DNA from: Saprospiraceae bacterium
GTDB lineage: Bacteria > Bacteroidota > Bacteroidia > Chitinophagales > Saprospiraceae
Length of the DNA stretch: 64,000 nt
Direction: 5' to 3'
Assembly (NCBI GenBank): GCA_016714765.1
Contig: JADKCF010000015.1
Coordinates: forward strand, 1-64,000
Shown: piece after piece, positions 9,062 to 17,331 of the stretch
How the letters are laid out: every line of letters starts with the position of its first letter
Numbering within the stretch: the first letter of the stretch is position 1
The notes under the pieces: generated by a model
Seen by the model: only the letters and a program-made list of their open reading frames with translations
The model's database searches: none
Told to the model about the DNA's origin: nothing
Position numbers and translations under genes: made by a program

Positions 9062-9133
9062 GTGATAACAAAGTGCTTTGATGAACATACCGCCCTTTCG
9101 GGCCGGCACGTCACAAAGCACAAGCGTTACCAC
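9062..9133 (+). other. attC-like recombination site B
   Basis: Outer boxes are GTGATAAC (9062-9069) and GTTACCAC (9126-9133). The inner arms GTGCTTTGATGA (9073-9084) and GTCACAAAGCAC (9110-9121) pair if one A is extrahelical. A small inner stem CCGCCC/GGGCCGG lies in the middle. The left box is a perfect reverse complement of the right box of site A. Confidence 0.7.
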
Positions 9134-9160
9134 AATCAAAACAAAATAAATCAAAACAAA

Positions 9161-10207
9161 ATGGACATTTTTAATGGAAATCGGAAGCTTGAAGAAGCAG
9201 TAATGTATTCAATTGACTGGGGAGTTTTTCTTCGGCATAATTTGGACGGACCAATAGCACCGTTCATGTATTTATTCAATGGAGAAGAAAGACAGACAAG
9301 AGTTTTAATGACGGACGGAGACCCTATTGAATATGCAAAGAGAGTTTTGGCAAAAGAAGAAAAGCCATTTCAACAATTTGTAATCGGAATGGAAGGCTAC
9401 CTTCGAGATGACAAAAATGAAAGAGTAGATTCGATTATAGTTCAAGGGTTCGATAAGACACAAGAGAATGGAGTTGCATTAGGGCAAATGTTTGAACCAA
9501 AAGAAAAAAATGGAACCTTCAAAAAAATTGAAAAGATAACATTTTTAGGAAATCCTGAATTACCACTTGAAATTGAAAACTTAGATAACCCCAACTATTC
9601 TGTCGAAGAAATTGGATTCAATGCAATGGCTTTGAAATTCAGTGAATTGACCCAATATCTTGCATTTTTTACGCATTCAAATCCATCAGTAATTGCTAAT
9701 ACAATGAAAAGGTTCTTACGTTCTAAGATTATGGATAGCAATGCTGATTCATTGAGTGGACGATTTGAATTACAGATAACCCCAGGAATGATAAATCATG
9801 ATGATTTCTTGAAATTTTTAGTTTTGAATGCTGTGGAAGAAGAAAGAAAATTACCTCATGGAATTGAATGGGAAAAAAGAACAGGGAGAAAAATCCTGTT
9901 AAATGTAAAACATGGAGATAAAGACTATTTGACCGAGTTCGCAAATGAAAAGCAAGAAGTAAAAGATAAGCCCAAATCAGAAGAACCAAAAAAGATTGAG
10001 GCGAAGTATTCTTCATTTAGCGTTCAAGAATTGCATCAAGAGTTCATTCGAATAATATCAATTCCTAATGCACGAACGAATATTTCGGCATTAACTGATA
10101 TGACTGAATTAATGGATGAATACGAAAAAAGAGGTATTGAAATGCCAAATAAAAAATCTGAAACAAAACAGAATGAACAGAAAAAGCCTTGGTGGAAATT
10201 TTGGTAA
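9161..10207 (+). CDS. Hypothetical cassette protein ending in WWKFW
   Basis: A 348-residue soluble protein with no family I recognise. The frame is open from a GTG at 9062, but that lies inside recombination site B, so the ATG at 9161 is the sensible start. It has a mixed alpha/beta N-terminal two thirds, a Lys/Glu-rich linker (about residues 265-285), a short helical segment and the tail KKPWWKFW. That aromatic tail is common at the ends of small or membrane-associated bacterial proteins. It sits alone between sites B and C, in cassette orientation. Function unknown. Confidence 0.7.
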   Translation: MDIFNGNRKLEEAVMYSIDWGVFLRHNLDGPIAPFMYLFNGEERQTRVLMTDGDPIEYAKRVLAKEEKPFQQFVIGMEGYLRDDKNERVDSIIVQGFDKTQENGVALGQMFEPKEKNGTFKKIEKITFLGNPELPLEIENLDNPNYSVEEIGFNAMALKFSELTQYLAFFTHSNPSVIANTMKRFLRSKIMDSNADSLSGRFELQITPGMINHDDFLKFLVLNAVEEERKLPHGIEWEKRTGRKILLNVKHGDKDYLTEFANEKQEVKDKPKSEEPKKIEAKYSSFSVQELHQEFIRIISIPNARTNISALTDMTELMDEYEKRGIEMPNKKSETKQNEQKKPWWKFW

Positions 10208-10224
10208 CTAAGAAGAGAAGACTA

Positions 10225-10294
10225 TGGTGAACAATGGCTAAAACCTTCATAGCCAGCAAAAGCTGGCTACGCCGTTTAGCCGGTACGTTAGGGG
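10225..10294 (+). other. attC-like recombination site C
   Basis: Left box TGGTGAAC (10225-10232), then AAT, then arm GGCTAAAAC (10236-10244). It pairs with GTTTAGCC (10274-10281) if one A is unpaired. The inner perfect stem is TAGCCAGC/GCTGGCTA (10250-10257, 10262-10269). The right box GTTAGGGG (10287-10294) is exactly complementary to CCCCTAAC at the start of site D. Confidence 0.68.
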
Positions 10295-10308
10295 ACATAA
10301 TAGTAAAA

Positions 10309-11208
10309 ATGAGAAAAGTAAAAATATTAATATTACTAATATTATCATCAAATCTTTTTGGACAAGAGATTGAAGACAAAATCTGTTTTTGTTTAACGGA
10401 GAACTTTAATTTAGCAGGACTGGATTATTATAAAATTATTGAAGAAGTTGAACTTGACTTGATGAAAAATAATATTATAGATAAAACATCAAAATCAAGG
10501 CTCGATCAATTTGTTAAGGTTGCGGAAATAGGGGTAATAACGAAGCCGAGAACTTATGAAAATATAAAATTTGAACAACTTGGTTTAAATACTTTAAAGC
10601 ATTGTGTTAGTCTAATAACGTACACATCAAATTGTGAACCACCTCCTTCTTTTAGTTTATTTAGGGAAATGGATTATTTAAAACAGGAAATTCAGCAAGA
10701 ACCAAATTTTAACTTATCGGCTCTTAGAACAAAAACAGCACAAATCATAATAGAAAATAATGGTAAATTCAACCAAGATTCTAAATTGTGGAAAATTATT
10801 CAATTATCATATTTATATTGGCTTTCGGAAATAAATGATTTAGGCGTATTAATAGACTTACCCGCTTATGATTTTTCAAACCAAGATACTTCAAACACGG
10901 TAAAAATTCATGTATCACCAGACGACAAAATTACATTTGAAGGAATATTTTTAGAAAAGCACGAAATTTGTCAGTATCTAAAACCAAAAATTATCCAAAA
11001 GAAAGGGGTCTATTTTACTAACGAAAGAAACACCAAGTACAAATTATATTTGGATGTTTACAATGAGTTGAAAGATTGTTTCTTAACACTGCGAAATGAA
11101 AAAGCTATCGAACTTTATCAAAATAAATATGATGAGCTTAATAACGAACAGACCGAAATCATTAATGAAATGATACCTTTAAGAATAATTGAAAATGAAC
11201 CAAAATAA
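10309..11208 (+). CDS. Secreted protein with ExbD-like C-terminal domain, cassette gene
   Basis: Encodes 299 residues. The frame is open from 10234, but that start lies inside attC-like site C. The ATG at 10309 gives a clean signal peptide (MRKVKILILLILSSNLFG followed by Q), so export to the periplasm is likely. The last ~90 residues resemble the periplasmic part of Bacteroidota ExbD proteins. They show a TKYKLYLDVYNELKDCF segment, then NKYDELNNEQTEIINEMIPL and the ending RIIENEPK, close to the usual RISEAEPK. ExbD's own transmembrane helix is absent and replaced by a longer cysteine-containing N-terminal region. A role touching TonB-type energy transduction is speculative. Confidence 0.6.
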   Translation: MRKVKILILLILSSNLFGQEIEDKICFCLTENFNLAGLDYYKIIEEVELDLMKNNIIDKTSKSRLDQFVKVAEIGVITKPRTYENIKFEQLGLNTLKHCVSLITYTSNCEPPPSFSLFREMDYLKQEIQQEPNFNLSALRTKTAQIIIENNGKFNQDSKLWKIIQLSYLYWLSEINDLGVLIDLPAYDFSNQDTSNTVKIHVSPDDKITFEGIFLEKHEICQYLKPKIIQKKGVYFTNERNTKYKLYLDVYNELKDCFLTLRNEKAIELYQNKYDELNNEQTEIINEMIPLRIIENEPK

Positions 11209-11213
11209 TACGC

Positions 11214-11270
11214 CCCCTAACAATTAAGGCTGGAAGTTGTGTTGAAAACCGACTTTCGGCCCGTGTTGAA
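11214..11270 (+). other. Degenerate attC-like site D
   Basis: The left box CCCCTAAC (11214-11221) is a perfect match to the right box of site C, followed by the usual A-rich spacer. The expected facing arms and right box are not recognisable. I take this as a site damaged on its right side, consistent with the broken gene that follows. The 11221-11339 stretch holds nothing else I can name. Confidence 0.45.
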
Positions 11271-11339
11271 CGAAGCGGTGCTGGATGTAAATGGTAGTTT
11301 TTAGACGGACTGCCGTGGACAGTAATTTTGAAAACTGAA

Positions 11340-11780
11340 ATGAATAAATTAGAAAAGCAAATTAGAGATTGTCTTGAATCACTAGAAAAAACGGTTAACA
11401 ATTTCGTTTCGTTTTTCAAGAATGACAAGGATTTCAATCAAATGGTTTATACGTATTGAACAGTTAAAGATGTTTTAGGGCATGTTACTTTTTGGGATGA
11501 AAGTAGAGGGAAACTTGCGGATGTAAATAAAATGAGTGTTGACACGACCAGAAAAGTTCCGGTTTGTTGTTCTTTGCCAAAGACTGATTGAAGCACAAGA
11601 AATTATAGCAAAGCAACTGTAGATGAAATTCCTTATAAAAAAGGTTCAAGAAATTATTCACGATTAGAACATTTACAGGTTGTTAATTCGCACATTGAAA
11701 AACATTTAAGAGATATCACAAATAAACTAAAACAGGAACATGTCAAGACCAACAAACAAAAAAGACTTATTGACTTTTAG
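11340..11780 (+). pseudogene. DinB/ClbS-like four-helix protein, two in-frame TGA codons
   Basis: Reading from ATG 11340, the frame is interrupted by TGA at 11457 and 11589 but otherwise continues to 11780. The text around the first stop, MVYTY-stop-TVKDVLGHVTFWDE, matches the DinB/ClbS pattern in which a Trp (WTVKDVLGH) is expected at the stop. Later parts (KLADVNKMSVDTT, IPYKKGSRNYSRLEHL) also fit, with a probable internal deletion after WDES. A decayed gene is the simplest reading. Its end overlaps the start of the intact ClbS-like gene at 11740. Confidence 0.55.
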
Positions 11781-12237
11781 TCAAAAGAACTATAAGAGTT
11801 TAAACGACTTTGTTGATTCATTCTCTGAAGAGGACAAGAATAAAGAATTTCCAAAAGGAACAATGAATCGTAATTTTCGAGATGTACTTGCCCATTTGCA
11901 TCATTGGCATTTAATGATGATAGAGTGGTATTCAATTGGAATGAAGGGGGATAAACCTGAAATGCCTGCAAAAGGATACACATGGAAGACAACTCCTGAA
12001 CTGAACAGAAAAATTTGGGAAAAATACAGGACAACAGATTTAAAAAAGGTTAGGAAATTGCTTGATAATTCTTTTAACGATGTTCAGAGTATTATTGAAA
12101 AGCATTCTAATGACGAGCTTTTTGTAAAGAAAAAATACAAATGGACCGGTACAACATCATTGGGTGCTTATTTGGTTTCTGCTACATCAAGCCATTACGA
12201 CTGGGCTTTAAAACTTATGAAAAAAGCCATGAAATAA
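11740..12237 (+). CDS. ClbS/DfsB family four-helix bundle protein
   Basis: Encodes 165 residues, soluble. The start MSRPTNKKDLLTFSQKNY, the central DVLAHLHHWHLMMIEWY and GTTSLGAYLVSATSSHYDWALK are the conserved blocks of the ClbS/DfsB family. That family is a DinB-like helical bundle; the founding member ClbS protects producers against colibactin, while most others are uncharacterised. It is the last gene of the cassette-like run and ends just before attC-like site E. A protective enzyme carried on a mobile cassette would make biological sense, but the substrate is unknown. Confidence 0.85.
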   Translation: MSRPTNKKDLLTFSQKNYKSLNDFVDSFSEEDKNKEFPKGTMNRNFRDVLAHLHHWHLMMIEWYSIGMKGDKPEMPAKGYTWKTTPELNRKIWEKYRTTDLKKVRKLLDNSFNDVQSIIEKHSNDELFVKKKYKWTGTTSLGAYLVSATSSHYDWALKLMKKAMK

Positions 12238-12244
12238 AAACTAC

Positions 12245-12300
12245 CGCCAACAACTAAGCGTTTGTCGTGTCCAGCGGACATGCGATGAACGCCCTGTTGA
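12245..12300 (+). other. attC-like recombination site E
   Basis: Arms GCGTTTGTCG (12258-12267) and CGATGAACGC (12283-12292) pair with G-T wobbles. The inner stem is GTCC/GGAC, with AAC boxes to the left (12250-12254) and GTTGA to the right (12295-12299). It is shorter and less perfect than sites A-C. It marks the right end of the cassette-like region, after which the genes turn to the minus strand. Confidence 0.5.
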
Positions 12301-12347
12301 TTTTGTCCTTGGGTACTCCGATATATGGACAACAGACTTTTAGTGTG

Positions 12348-13265
12348 TCAGTGGAGCCAAGCCCAGACACCAAATACAATATATTCAGCAAAAAAGAATA
12401 TCCAAAATAGCATATAGAATCTGGTGATCGAGGCAGGGACATGCATTTTTACAAAAGTGGCATTGATTAAAAAGAGGATCAAAGCTGCCAGGTGAAAGAT
12501 AAAAAGCAATTGCATTCCGGATATATAAGACCAGAAAATACAAATGATGTAAGCTATTGTCACAAGTAATGTCCCGGACATCCATGCTTTCCTGGGTGAA
12601 GTGGTGAGGGCGAGCGTTTTAAAATTGTACGCGGCATCACCTTTGGTGTCCGGCAGGTCTTTAAACCATGCAATGGCTATACTAAATGCTACCACAAAGC
12701 CAGTAAGTACCCACAATGCATCAGGCCATGTCTTAAGGTTAATATGTCTGACTTCATCTATGGACATTATACCGGCATTGTAAACAAAATGAAGATACAT
12801 ACCCAGATTGACCAGGATACCCCTTACGCCGGTGATGGCAATAGCTGCAGGAAGGTGATGCTTTTTGAGTTGTATGGGAGGTACTGAGTAAGCAATCCCT
12901 ATGATACATATTACGAGGATAAGCACACCTAATATCCATCCTGTGTAAAAAGCACTCAAGAGGGATAAAGTCAAACTTAGGGCAACTATTTTTCGCGCGT
13001 GTGTCAATGACAGACTACCACTGGCAAGTGGTAGATTGGGTTTATTGATCTTGTCCAGGTCCACATCTATAATCTGGTTTAACCCAACTATAAAAATATT
13101 GCATGTAATGCCTGAAAATAACGTAATCAGCAACAAACCCAGATGATCTTTGACGGGAGCACCAATCAGTGCAATGAGCCACAAAGTAGTGATACTGACT
13201 ATTGACCCTATGATAGTGTGTGGCCTACTGAACTTCCACAATATTTTAAAAAATCTGAAAATCAT
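12348..13265 (-). CDS. UbiA-family prenyltransferase (homogentisate phytyltransferase-like)
   Basis: Integral membrane enzyme that transfers a prenyl chain onto an aromatic or other acceptor, 305 residues with about eight to nine membrane helices. Both Asp-rich, Mg-diphosphate-binding motifs are present: NQIIDVDLDKINKPNLPLAS and KDLPDTKGD. The first is nearly identical in form to the motif of plant and cyanobacterial homogentisate phytyl/geranylgeranyl transferases (VTE2), rather than MenA or UbiA proper. The next minus-strand gene upstream is a methyltransferase-like gene (5 bp gap), and beyond it lies a VTE5-VTE6-like kinase fusion on the other strand. That suggests a prenyl-lipid pathway. 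The acceptor is not determinable. Confidence 0.85.
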   Translation of the reverse strand: MIFRFFKILWKFSRPHTIIGSIVSITTLWLIALIGAPVKDHLGLLLITLFSGITCNIFIVGLNQIIDVDLDKINKPNLPLASGSLSLTHARKIVALSLTLSLLSAFYTGWILGVLILVICIIGIAYSVPPIQLKKHHLPAAIAITGVRGILVNLGMYLHFVYNAGIMSIDEVRHINLKTWPDALWVLTGFVVAFSIAIAWFKDLPDTKGDAAYNFKTLALTTSPRKAWMSGTLLVTIAYIICIFWSYISGMQLLFIFHLAALILFLINATFVKMHVPASITRFYMLFWIFFFAEYIVFGVWAWLH

Positions 13266-13270
13266 AGTCC

Positions 13271-13999
13271 TTAGATTTTAATGGTAATGATGTATGCGGG
13301 AAATGAAAAATGCTCTTTAATATCAATGTTGACCTGAGGACTTGCAAGGTGCATCAAATCCTCTTTGTATCCTTGCACCGTGCGGGATTTTAGGATAGAA
13401 ATATATCCATCTATCAGGATAGTTACCATATTTAAAGGTAAAATAAAAGTAAGAAAAAATCGCTTCCATTCGAAGGGTCTGATAAATGGGAATGCAAAAA
13501 CAACTCCAAAGAAAGATGCTAAAGTAATCTGTAAGACATTTAATAATGTTGGTTGAACTATTTCTACGATCATAAGGTTACAGCCATTATCAGCCATTTT
13601 TTTTATGAGGTGCTCCTGTTCACTGGCATCGAAATGATGAAATGCATTATACATGGTGTAGTAAGTGTCTTTTTGAGGTTGGAATTCCAAAACATCCATC
13701 GATTGCTGCAGGTAAGTGATACCATGGGTTGGTATGACAGATTGTGGAAATTTGTCCGATAAAGCAGTTTTGTAATCCTCATTACCAAAATGTCTGTGGA
13801 CATACACGGCAGGGAATCCACTTCCACTGCAAAGATCCTGGATATGTGTCAAATGTAAGTTTTCCATATCGCTTTTGACCATAGGTGCCACTTGTCGGTA
13901 GAGCCCAAGCTTACTGACAATCATGCCGATCATCTCCATCTGATATTTTCTCAGGATGGGTGGAAACCAGGGGAAATCTTCCAGCTCTTTTATTTTCAT
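13271..13999 (-). CDS. SAM-dependent methyltransferase-like protein with C-terminal membrane segments
   Basis: Encodes 242 residues. The N-terminal half has a class I methyltransferase pattern: IQDLCSGSGFPAVYV as motif I (the SAM-binding loop), an acidic/hydrophobic LSDKFPQ turn, and YYTMYNAFHHFD. The C-terminal half contains hydrophobic stretches (LLNVLQITLASFFGVVFAFP, FFLTFILPLNMVTILIDGYI) suggesting membrane association, as for enzymes acting on lipids. It is the first gene of a two-gene minus-strand unit with the UbiA prenyltransferase, five bases apart. Methylation of a prenylated aromatic product is an attractive inference. I do not recognise a named subfamily. Confidence 0.7.
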   Translation of the reverse strand: MKIKELEDFPWFPPILRKYQMEMIGMIVSKLGLYRQVAPMVKSDMENLHLTHIQDLCSGSGFPAVYVHRHFGNEDYKTALSDKFPQSVIPTHGITYLQQSMDVLEFQPQKDTYYTMYNAFHHFDASEQEHLIKKMADNGCNLMIVEIVQPTLLNVLQITLASFFGVVFAFPFIRPFEWKRFFLTFILPLNMVTILIDGYISILKSRTVQGYKEDLMHLASPQVNIDIKEHFSFPAYIITIKI

Positions 14000-14191
14000 G
14001 AATGAAGGTTTCTGCTCACATAATGTTTAAGATGATAGAAATTTATTACTAAGATGGGTAGGAAACACGCTAATGACCATATGTCTGTATAACTATCAGT
14101 TTGCGAACACATGACAATATAGCCAAAAATTCATGTTTATAAGTAAAACAATGATATATTTAGCTTTTTAATGTTTTAAATAATTTTATAC

Positions 14192-15586
14192 TTGTTAGAT
14201 CAATATAACAGTTTATTATTTGCAGGTGCTTCACTTTTGATTCTTTTATCTTTACTATTGATAAAATATAGCATGCAAAAGGCAATGATTTCTACTGAAG
14301 GTGGGAGAAAGCTATTGCATTTTATGGCTGTGATTACTTGTGGATGGGTTGTGTTTTATACAAGTGAAAGAGAATTATTGGCGATAATTTTTCTGATTTG
14401 TTCCTTCGTTTTATTTTTTATTGCACACAAAAACTGGCTTTTGCCCAATGAAAGGCGTAGTTATGGTATAGCGCTTTTCCCGCTGGCATTTGGCTTGCTT
14501 TTACTTACTCCTGTGAGCATAACAGCCGTGGTTTTTGCCATATGGGTATTAGGTATCTGTGATCCATTGGCAGGATATGTGGGTCAGCACTACGCTGACA
14601 AAAAGTATATTTTTTTATATGAAGAAAAATCGTGGCTTGGTTTTTTTGTATTTTATATAGCCGCTATGACTATCAGTTGTTTTTTCTTGGGATGGACAGC
14701 AGCAGTGTTGGTACTGGCATTGGTACCGGCCTTGAGTGAATTGTTTTCCTACAAGGGAAGTGACAATCTGTCTATACCGTTGATTGCGTCTGCCTGGTAT
14801 ACTGTCGTCATTGAAAACCCTATATTTCCTTTTCAATGGTTGATTTTTTTAGTAGTTTTAGCAGTTTTGGGAATCACTTACCGTAAAAAGTGGCTCACTG
14901 ATTCAGGGACAGCCGCGGCTTTACTTTTAGGTACCGTGATTGTTTTTTCTTCAGACCCGTTGTTAATTGTATCTATTGGAATCTTTTTTGTAGCTGGTAG
15001 TCTGACCTCACGGCTGCATCCTGATCTAAAGGACGCAGGAGGCAGGGATGCCATACAAGTATTTTCAAATGGTCTGGTGGCTGTACTGTGTCTCCTGGCA
15101 TATATGCTGACAAAAAACAGTATTTATATTTGCGCTTATTTTATGTCTATTTGTATCAGCTTTGCGGACACTATGAGTAGTGATATAGGTCTTTATTTCA
15201 GGCAAAAGACGTATGATATCCTTACCTTTCAACCCATTGCTGCAGGACTTTCCGGTGGCATTTCTGTGGCAGGAACGTTGGCTGGTGTCGTGACATCTGT
15301 GCTATTTAGTGGGATGATGTTTTTTATATTCGACCTGGAGATAAAAGACGCATGTTTTATAGCCCTGGCGGGTACTCTTGGGATGATTTTAGATAGTATT
15401 ATTGGAAGTAAATGGCAGTTAAAGCATATTCATAAAGGCATTGTCACTGAAGATACAGGTAATACGCTGACACAATATTACAAAGGGGTGCCATGGATGA
15501 GCAACAATATGGTTAATATGTTGACCAATATGATCGTGACAGGGACGAGTGTAGTTATCCTTGGTTTATATACAGCAAGTCATTAA
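14192..15586 (+). CDS. Fused phytol kinase (VTE5-like) and DUF92/phytyl-phosphate kinase (VTE6-like)
   Basis: A 464-residue membrane protein that appears to carry two consecutive prenol kinases. Residues about 1-225 match the dolichol/phytol kinase family: GGRKLLHFMAV, GICDPLAGYVGQHY and EEKSWLGFFVFY. Residues about 230-464 match DUF92 (VTE6 in plants): AGGRDAIQVFSNG, SFADTMSSDIG, AGLSGGISVAGTLAG and MILDSIIGSKWQ. In plants VTE5 makes phytyl phosphate and VTE6 makes phytyl diphosphate, so a fusion could convert a free prenol to its diphosphate. The start is a TTG at 14192, as no nearby ATG keeps the first helix. It overlaps the corA stop by four bases, tail to tail. Confidence 0.85.
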   Translation: MLDQYNSLLFAGASLLILLSLLLIKYSMQKAMISTEGGRKLLHFMAVITCGWVVFYTSERELLAIIFLICSFVLFFIAHKNWLLPNERRSYGIALFPLAFGLLLLTPVSITAVVFAIWVLGICDPLAGYVGQHYADKKYIFLYEEKSWLGFFVFYIAAMTISCFFLGWTAAVLVLALVPALSELFSYKGSDNLSIPLIASAWYTVVIENPIFPFQWLIFLVVLAVLGITYRKKWLTDSGTAAALLLGTVIVFSSDPLLIVSIGIFFVAGSLTSRLHPDLKDAGGRDAIQVFSNGLVAVLCLLAYMLTKNSIYICAYFMSICISFADTMSSDIGLYFRQKTYDILTFQPIAAGLSGGISVAGTLAGVVTSVLFSGMMFFIFDLEIKDACFIALAGTLGMILDSIIGSKWQLKHIHKGIVTEDTGNTLTQYYKGVPWMSNNMVNMLTNMIVTGTSVVILGLYTASH

Positions 15587-16659
15587 AACCATCCTTTCCT
15601 CTTAAACCAGTATGTCAATAAAACTACGATGGTCAGCATTATACCCCATATCAGGTAATATCCGTTGATCCAATTCAGCTCGGGCATGTATTTAAAATTC
15701 ATACCATAAACACCAACGATAAATGTCAGGGGTATAAAAAATGTAGAAATTATGGTGAGAATCTTCATGATTCGATTCATCTCATGGCTCATTGCATTGA
15801 GATAGATGTCTTTTAAACTGAAATTGGTATCCCTGTAAGTTTCTACGGTTTCGAGTATTTGTATGGTATGGTCGAGAACATCTCTGAAATACTTTTTGGT
15901 TTTTTCATGGATGAAAGGATGGTCTGAACTGATCAGCTTGTTTAACACATCCCTCATAGGGTAAATGTTTTTTCGAACCTGCATAATGTCTTTCTTATTA
16001 TTCTGAATCTTTAGCAATACGACATTATCAGGTTGTCCAAGCACTTCATTTTCTATTTCTTCCAGATAATCTCCCATTTTTTCTAATATATCAAAATAAA
16101 TATCCACAGACACGTCCAGGATGCGGTAAAAAAGGTAGTCGATAGGCCTTTCTCTGACAGTTGTGTTGGCCGTTTCCAGTCTCTCCCGAATGATCTGAAA
16201 ACCATCTCCCTCTTTTTCCTGAAATGTTATCACGGCATTTGATGTCAATATTACGGACATCTGCTCTTCCTCTACTTCTTTGGTTTGTTCATCCCACTCC
16301 AGTGCTTTAAGGGTGACAAAAATATAATTTTCTTCTTCCTCCACTTTAGGTCTCTGAAATACATTGAGGATATCCTCCTGATACAGATAATGCACCCCGA
16401 ATTTTTCACATATTTTCCTTATTTGATCGACATCACTCAAACCATTGATGTTGATCCATAGTTTTAATGAACCATCCAGCTTCAGTAATTCGGATAATTC
16501 CGGTTTAAATTTTTGACATGTCGTACTATCATATGCATAAACTTCGATACTGGTGGGTGAAAATATATTTTTACCGGTATAGATATGTGTACCTGGCGGA
16601 AGACCTGTTTTGCTCGGTCTTTTGCGATTTTTTTTAGTGTGAAGTGGTTTATGGCTCAT
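15583..16659 (-). CDS. corA: Magnesium/cobalt transporter CorA
   Basis: Pentameric inner-membrane Mg2+ channel, 358 residues. A large cytoplasmic N-terminal domain and long stalk helix are followed by two membrane helices at the C-terminus. The diagnostic YGMNF (GMN) motif lies at the end of the first helix, then PELNWINGYY in the external loop, then a second helix and a basic tail (KRKGWF). A Lys/Arg-rich N-terminal extension of about 25 residues precedes the conserved part. It is the last gene of the minus-strand cluster and begins 4 bp after the DUF5683 gene. Confidence 0.95.
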   Translation of the reverse strand: MSHKPLHTKKNRKRPSKTGLPPGTHIYTGKNIFSPTSIEVYAYDSTTCQKFKPELSELLKLDGSLKLWININGLSDVDQIRKICEKFGVHYLYQEDILNVFQRPKVEEEENYIFVTLKALEWDEQTKEVEEEQMSVILTSNAVITFQEKEGDGFQIIRERLETANTTVRERPIDYLFYRILDVSVDIYFDILEKMGDYLEEIENEVLGQPDNVVLLKIQNNKKDIMQVRKNIYPMRDVLNKLISSDHPFIHEKTKKYFRDVLDHTIQILETVETYRDTNFSLKDIYLNAMSHEMNRIMKILTIISTFFIPLTFIVGVYGMNFKYMPELNWINGYYLIWGIMLTIVVLLTYWFKRKGWF

Positions 16660-16663
16660 TTTA

Positions 16664-17308
16664 TTAAGGCTGACTTATGAAAAGTGGATTTGGTGTAGTT
16701 TTTCTATAGGTGTTTAAGTTTATCCTTACACCCGCTTTAGCCATAAGATTTGAGCTCCAGCCTGTTTGAGAATACGGACTGACCGAAATATCCTGACTTA
16801 CATCAAAATCCATAAGGTGTCTGTCTACGTATGCATCCACAACAGTAAATAAATGCCCAGCTATAATCCATATCCAGGAGTATTCACTCCATTTTCTAAA
16901 GAAATCTCTTCTCTCTTTAAGGCGACCGATATCTGGTGGCTGGACAGGCAGAGCAAGGGCAGTCTGATAAGTGTTTTGAGCATCACGATAGCTCTTCCTA
17001 TTACTGACAAGCACATAGGTCAGTGTCCCATCGATAGCCAGTGCTATGGGTACTTTCCACCATTTTTTATTATATATCTGTCCACCGGAAGGGATGATCA
17101 GTGAGTATAGTGCAGCTTTGCCAGGTTTTCCTTTAAAGAGGGACAAAAAACCATTTTTATTGATTAGCGTATCGTTTTCATTAGTTGTCGTATCTTGCAA
17201 TACCACACTTCCATTAATACCATCAGGTCTGCCGCCTACGACCTGACCTTCTACTAAAGTGGGACAAAGTATTAAAACAAACGTTATGCAAATCAGCCAT
17301 TTTATCAT
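16664..17308 (-). CDS. DUF5683 domain-containing protein
   Basis: Encodes 214 residues with an N-terminal signal peptide (MIKWLICITFVLILCPTLVEG). The DUF5683 core follows: KAALYSLIIPSGGQIYNKKWWKVPIALA, which supplies a short hydrophobic segment, then a helical NRKSYRDAQNTYQ region and FFRKWSEYSWIWIIAGHLFTVVDAYVD, a second hydrophobic segment. The family is widespread in Bacteroidota, often next to parAB and dapB, and its function is unknown. It lies 23 bp after parB and 4 bp before corA in the same operon. Confidence 0.85.
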   Translation of the reverse strand: MIKWLICITFVLILCPTLVEGQVVGGRPDGINGSVVLQDTTTNENDTLINKNGFLSLFKGKPGKAALYSLIIPSGGQIYNKKWWKVPIALAIDGTLTYVLVSNRKSYRDAQNTYQTALALPVQPPDIGRLKERRDFFRKWSEYSWIWIIAGHLFTVVDAYVDRHLMDFDVSQDISVSPYSQTGWSSNLMAKAGVRINLNTYRKTTPNPLFISQP

Positions 17309-17331
17309 TATACTATAACGTTAATTTTGTT

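Noticed and set aside
9062..9160. Upstream extension of the third cassette gene and, similarly, of the fourth (10234-10308)
   Set aside because: Both extensions read through the folded recombination sites and show no protein-like conservation; the later ATGs are better placed, and the second reveals a signal peptide.
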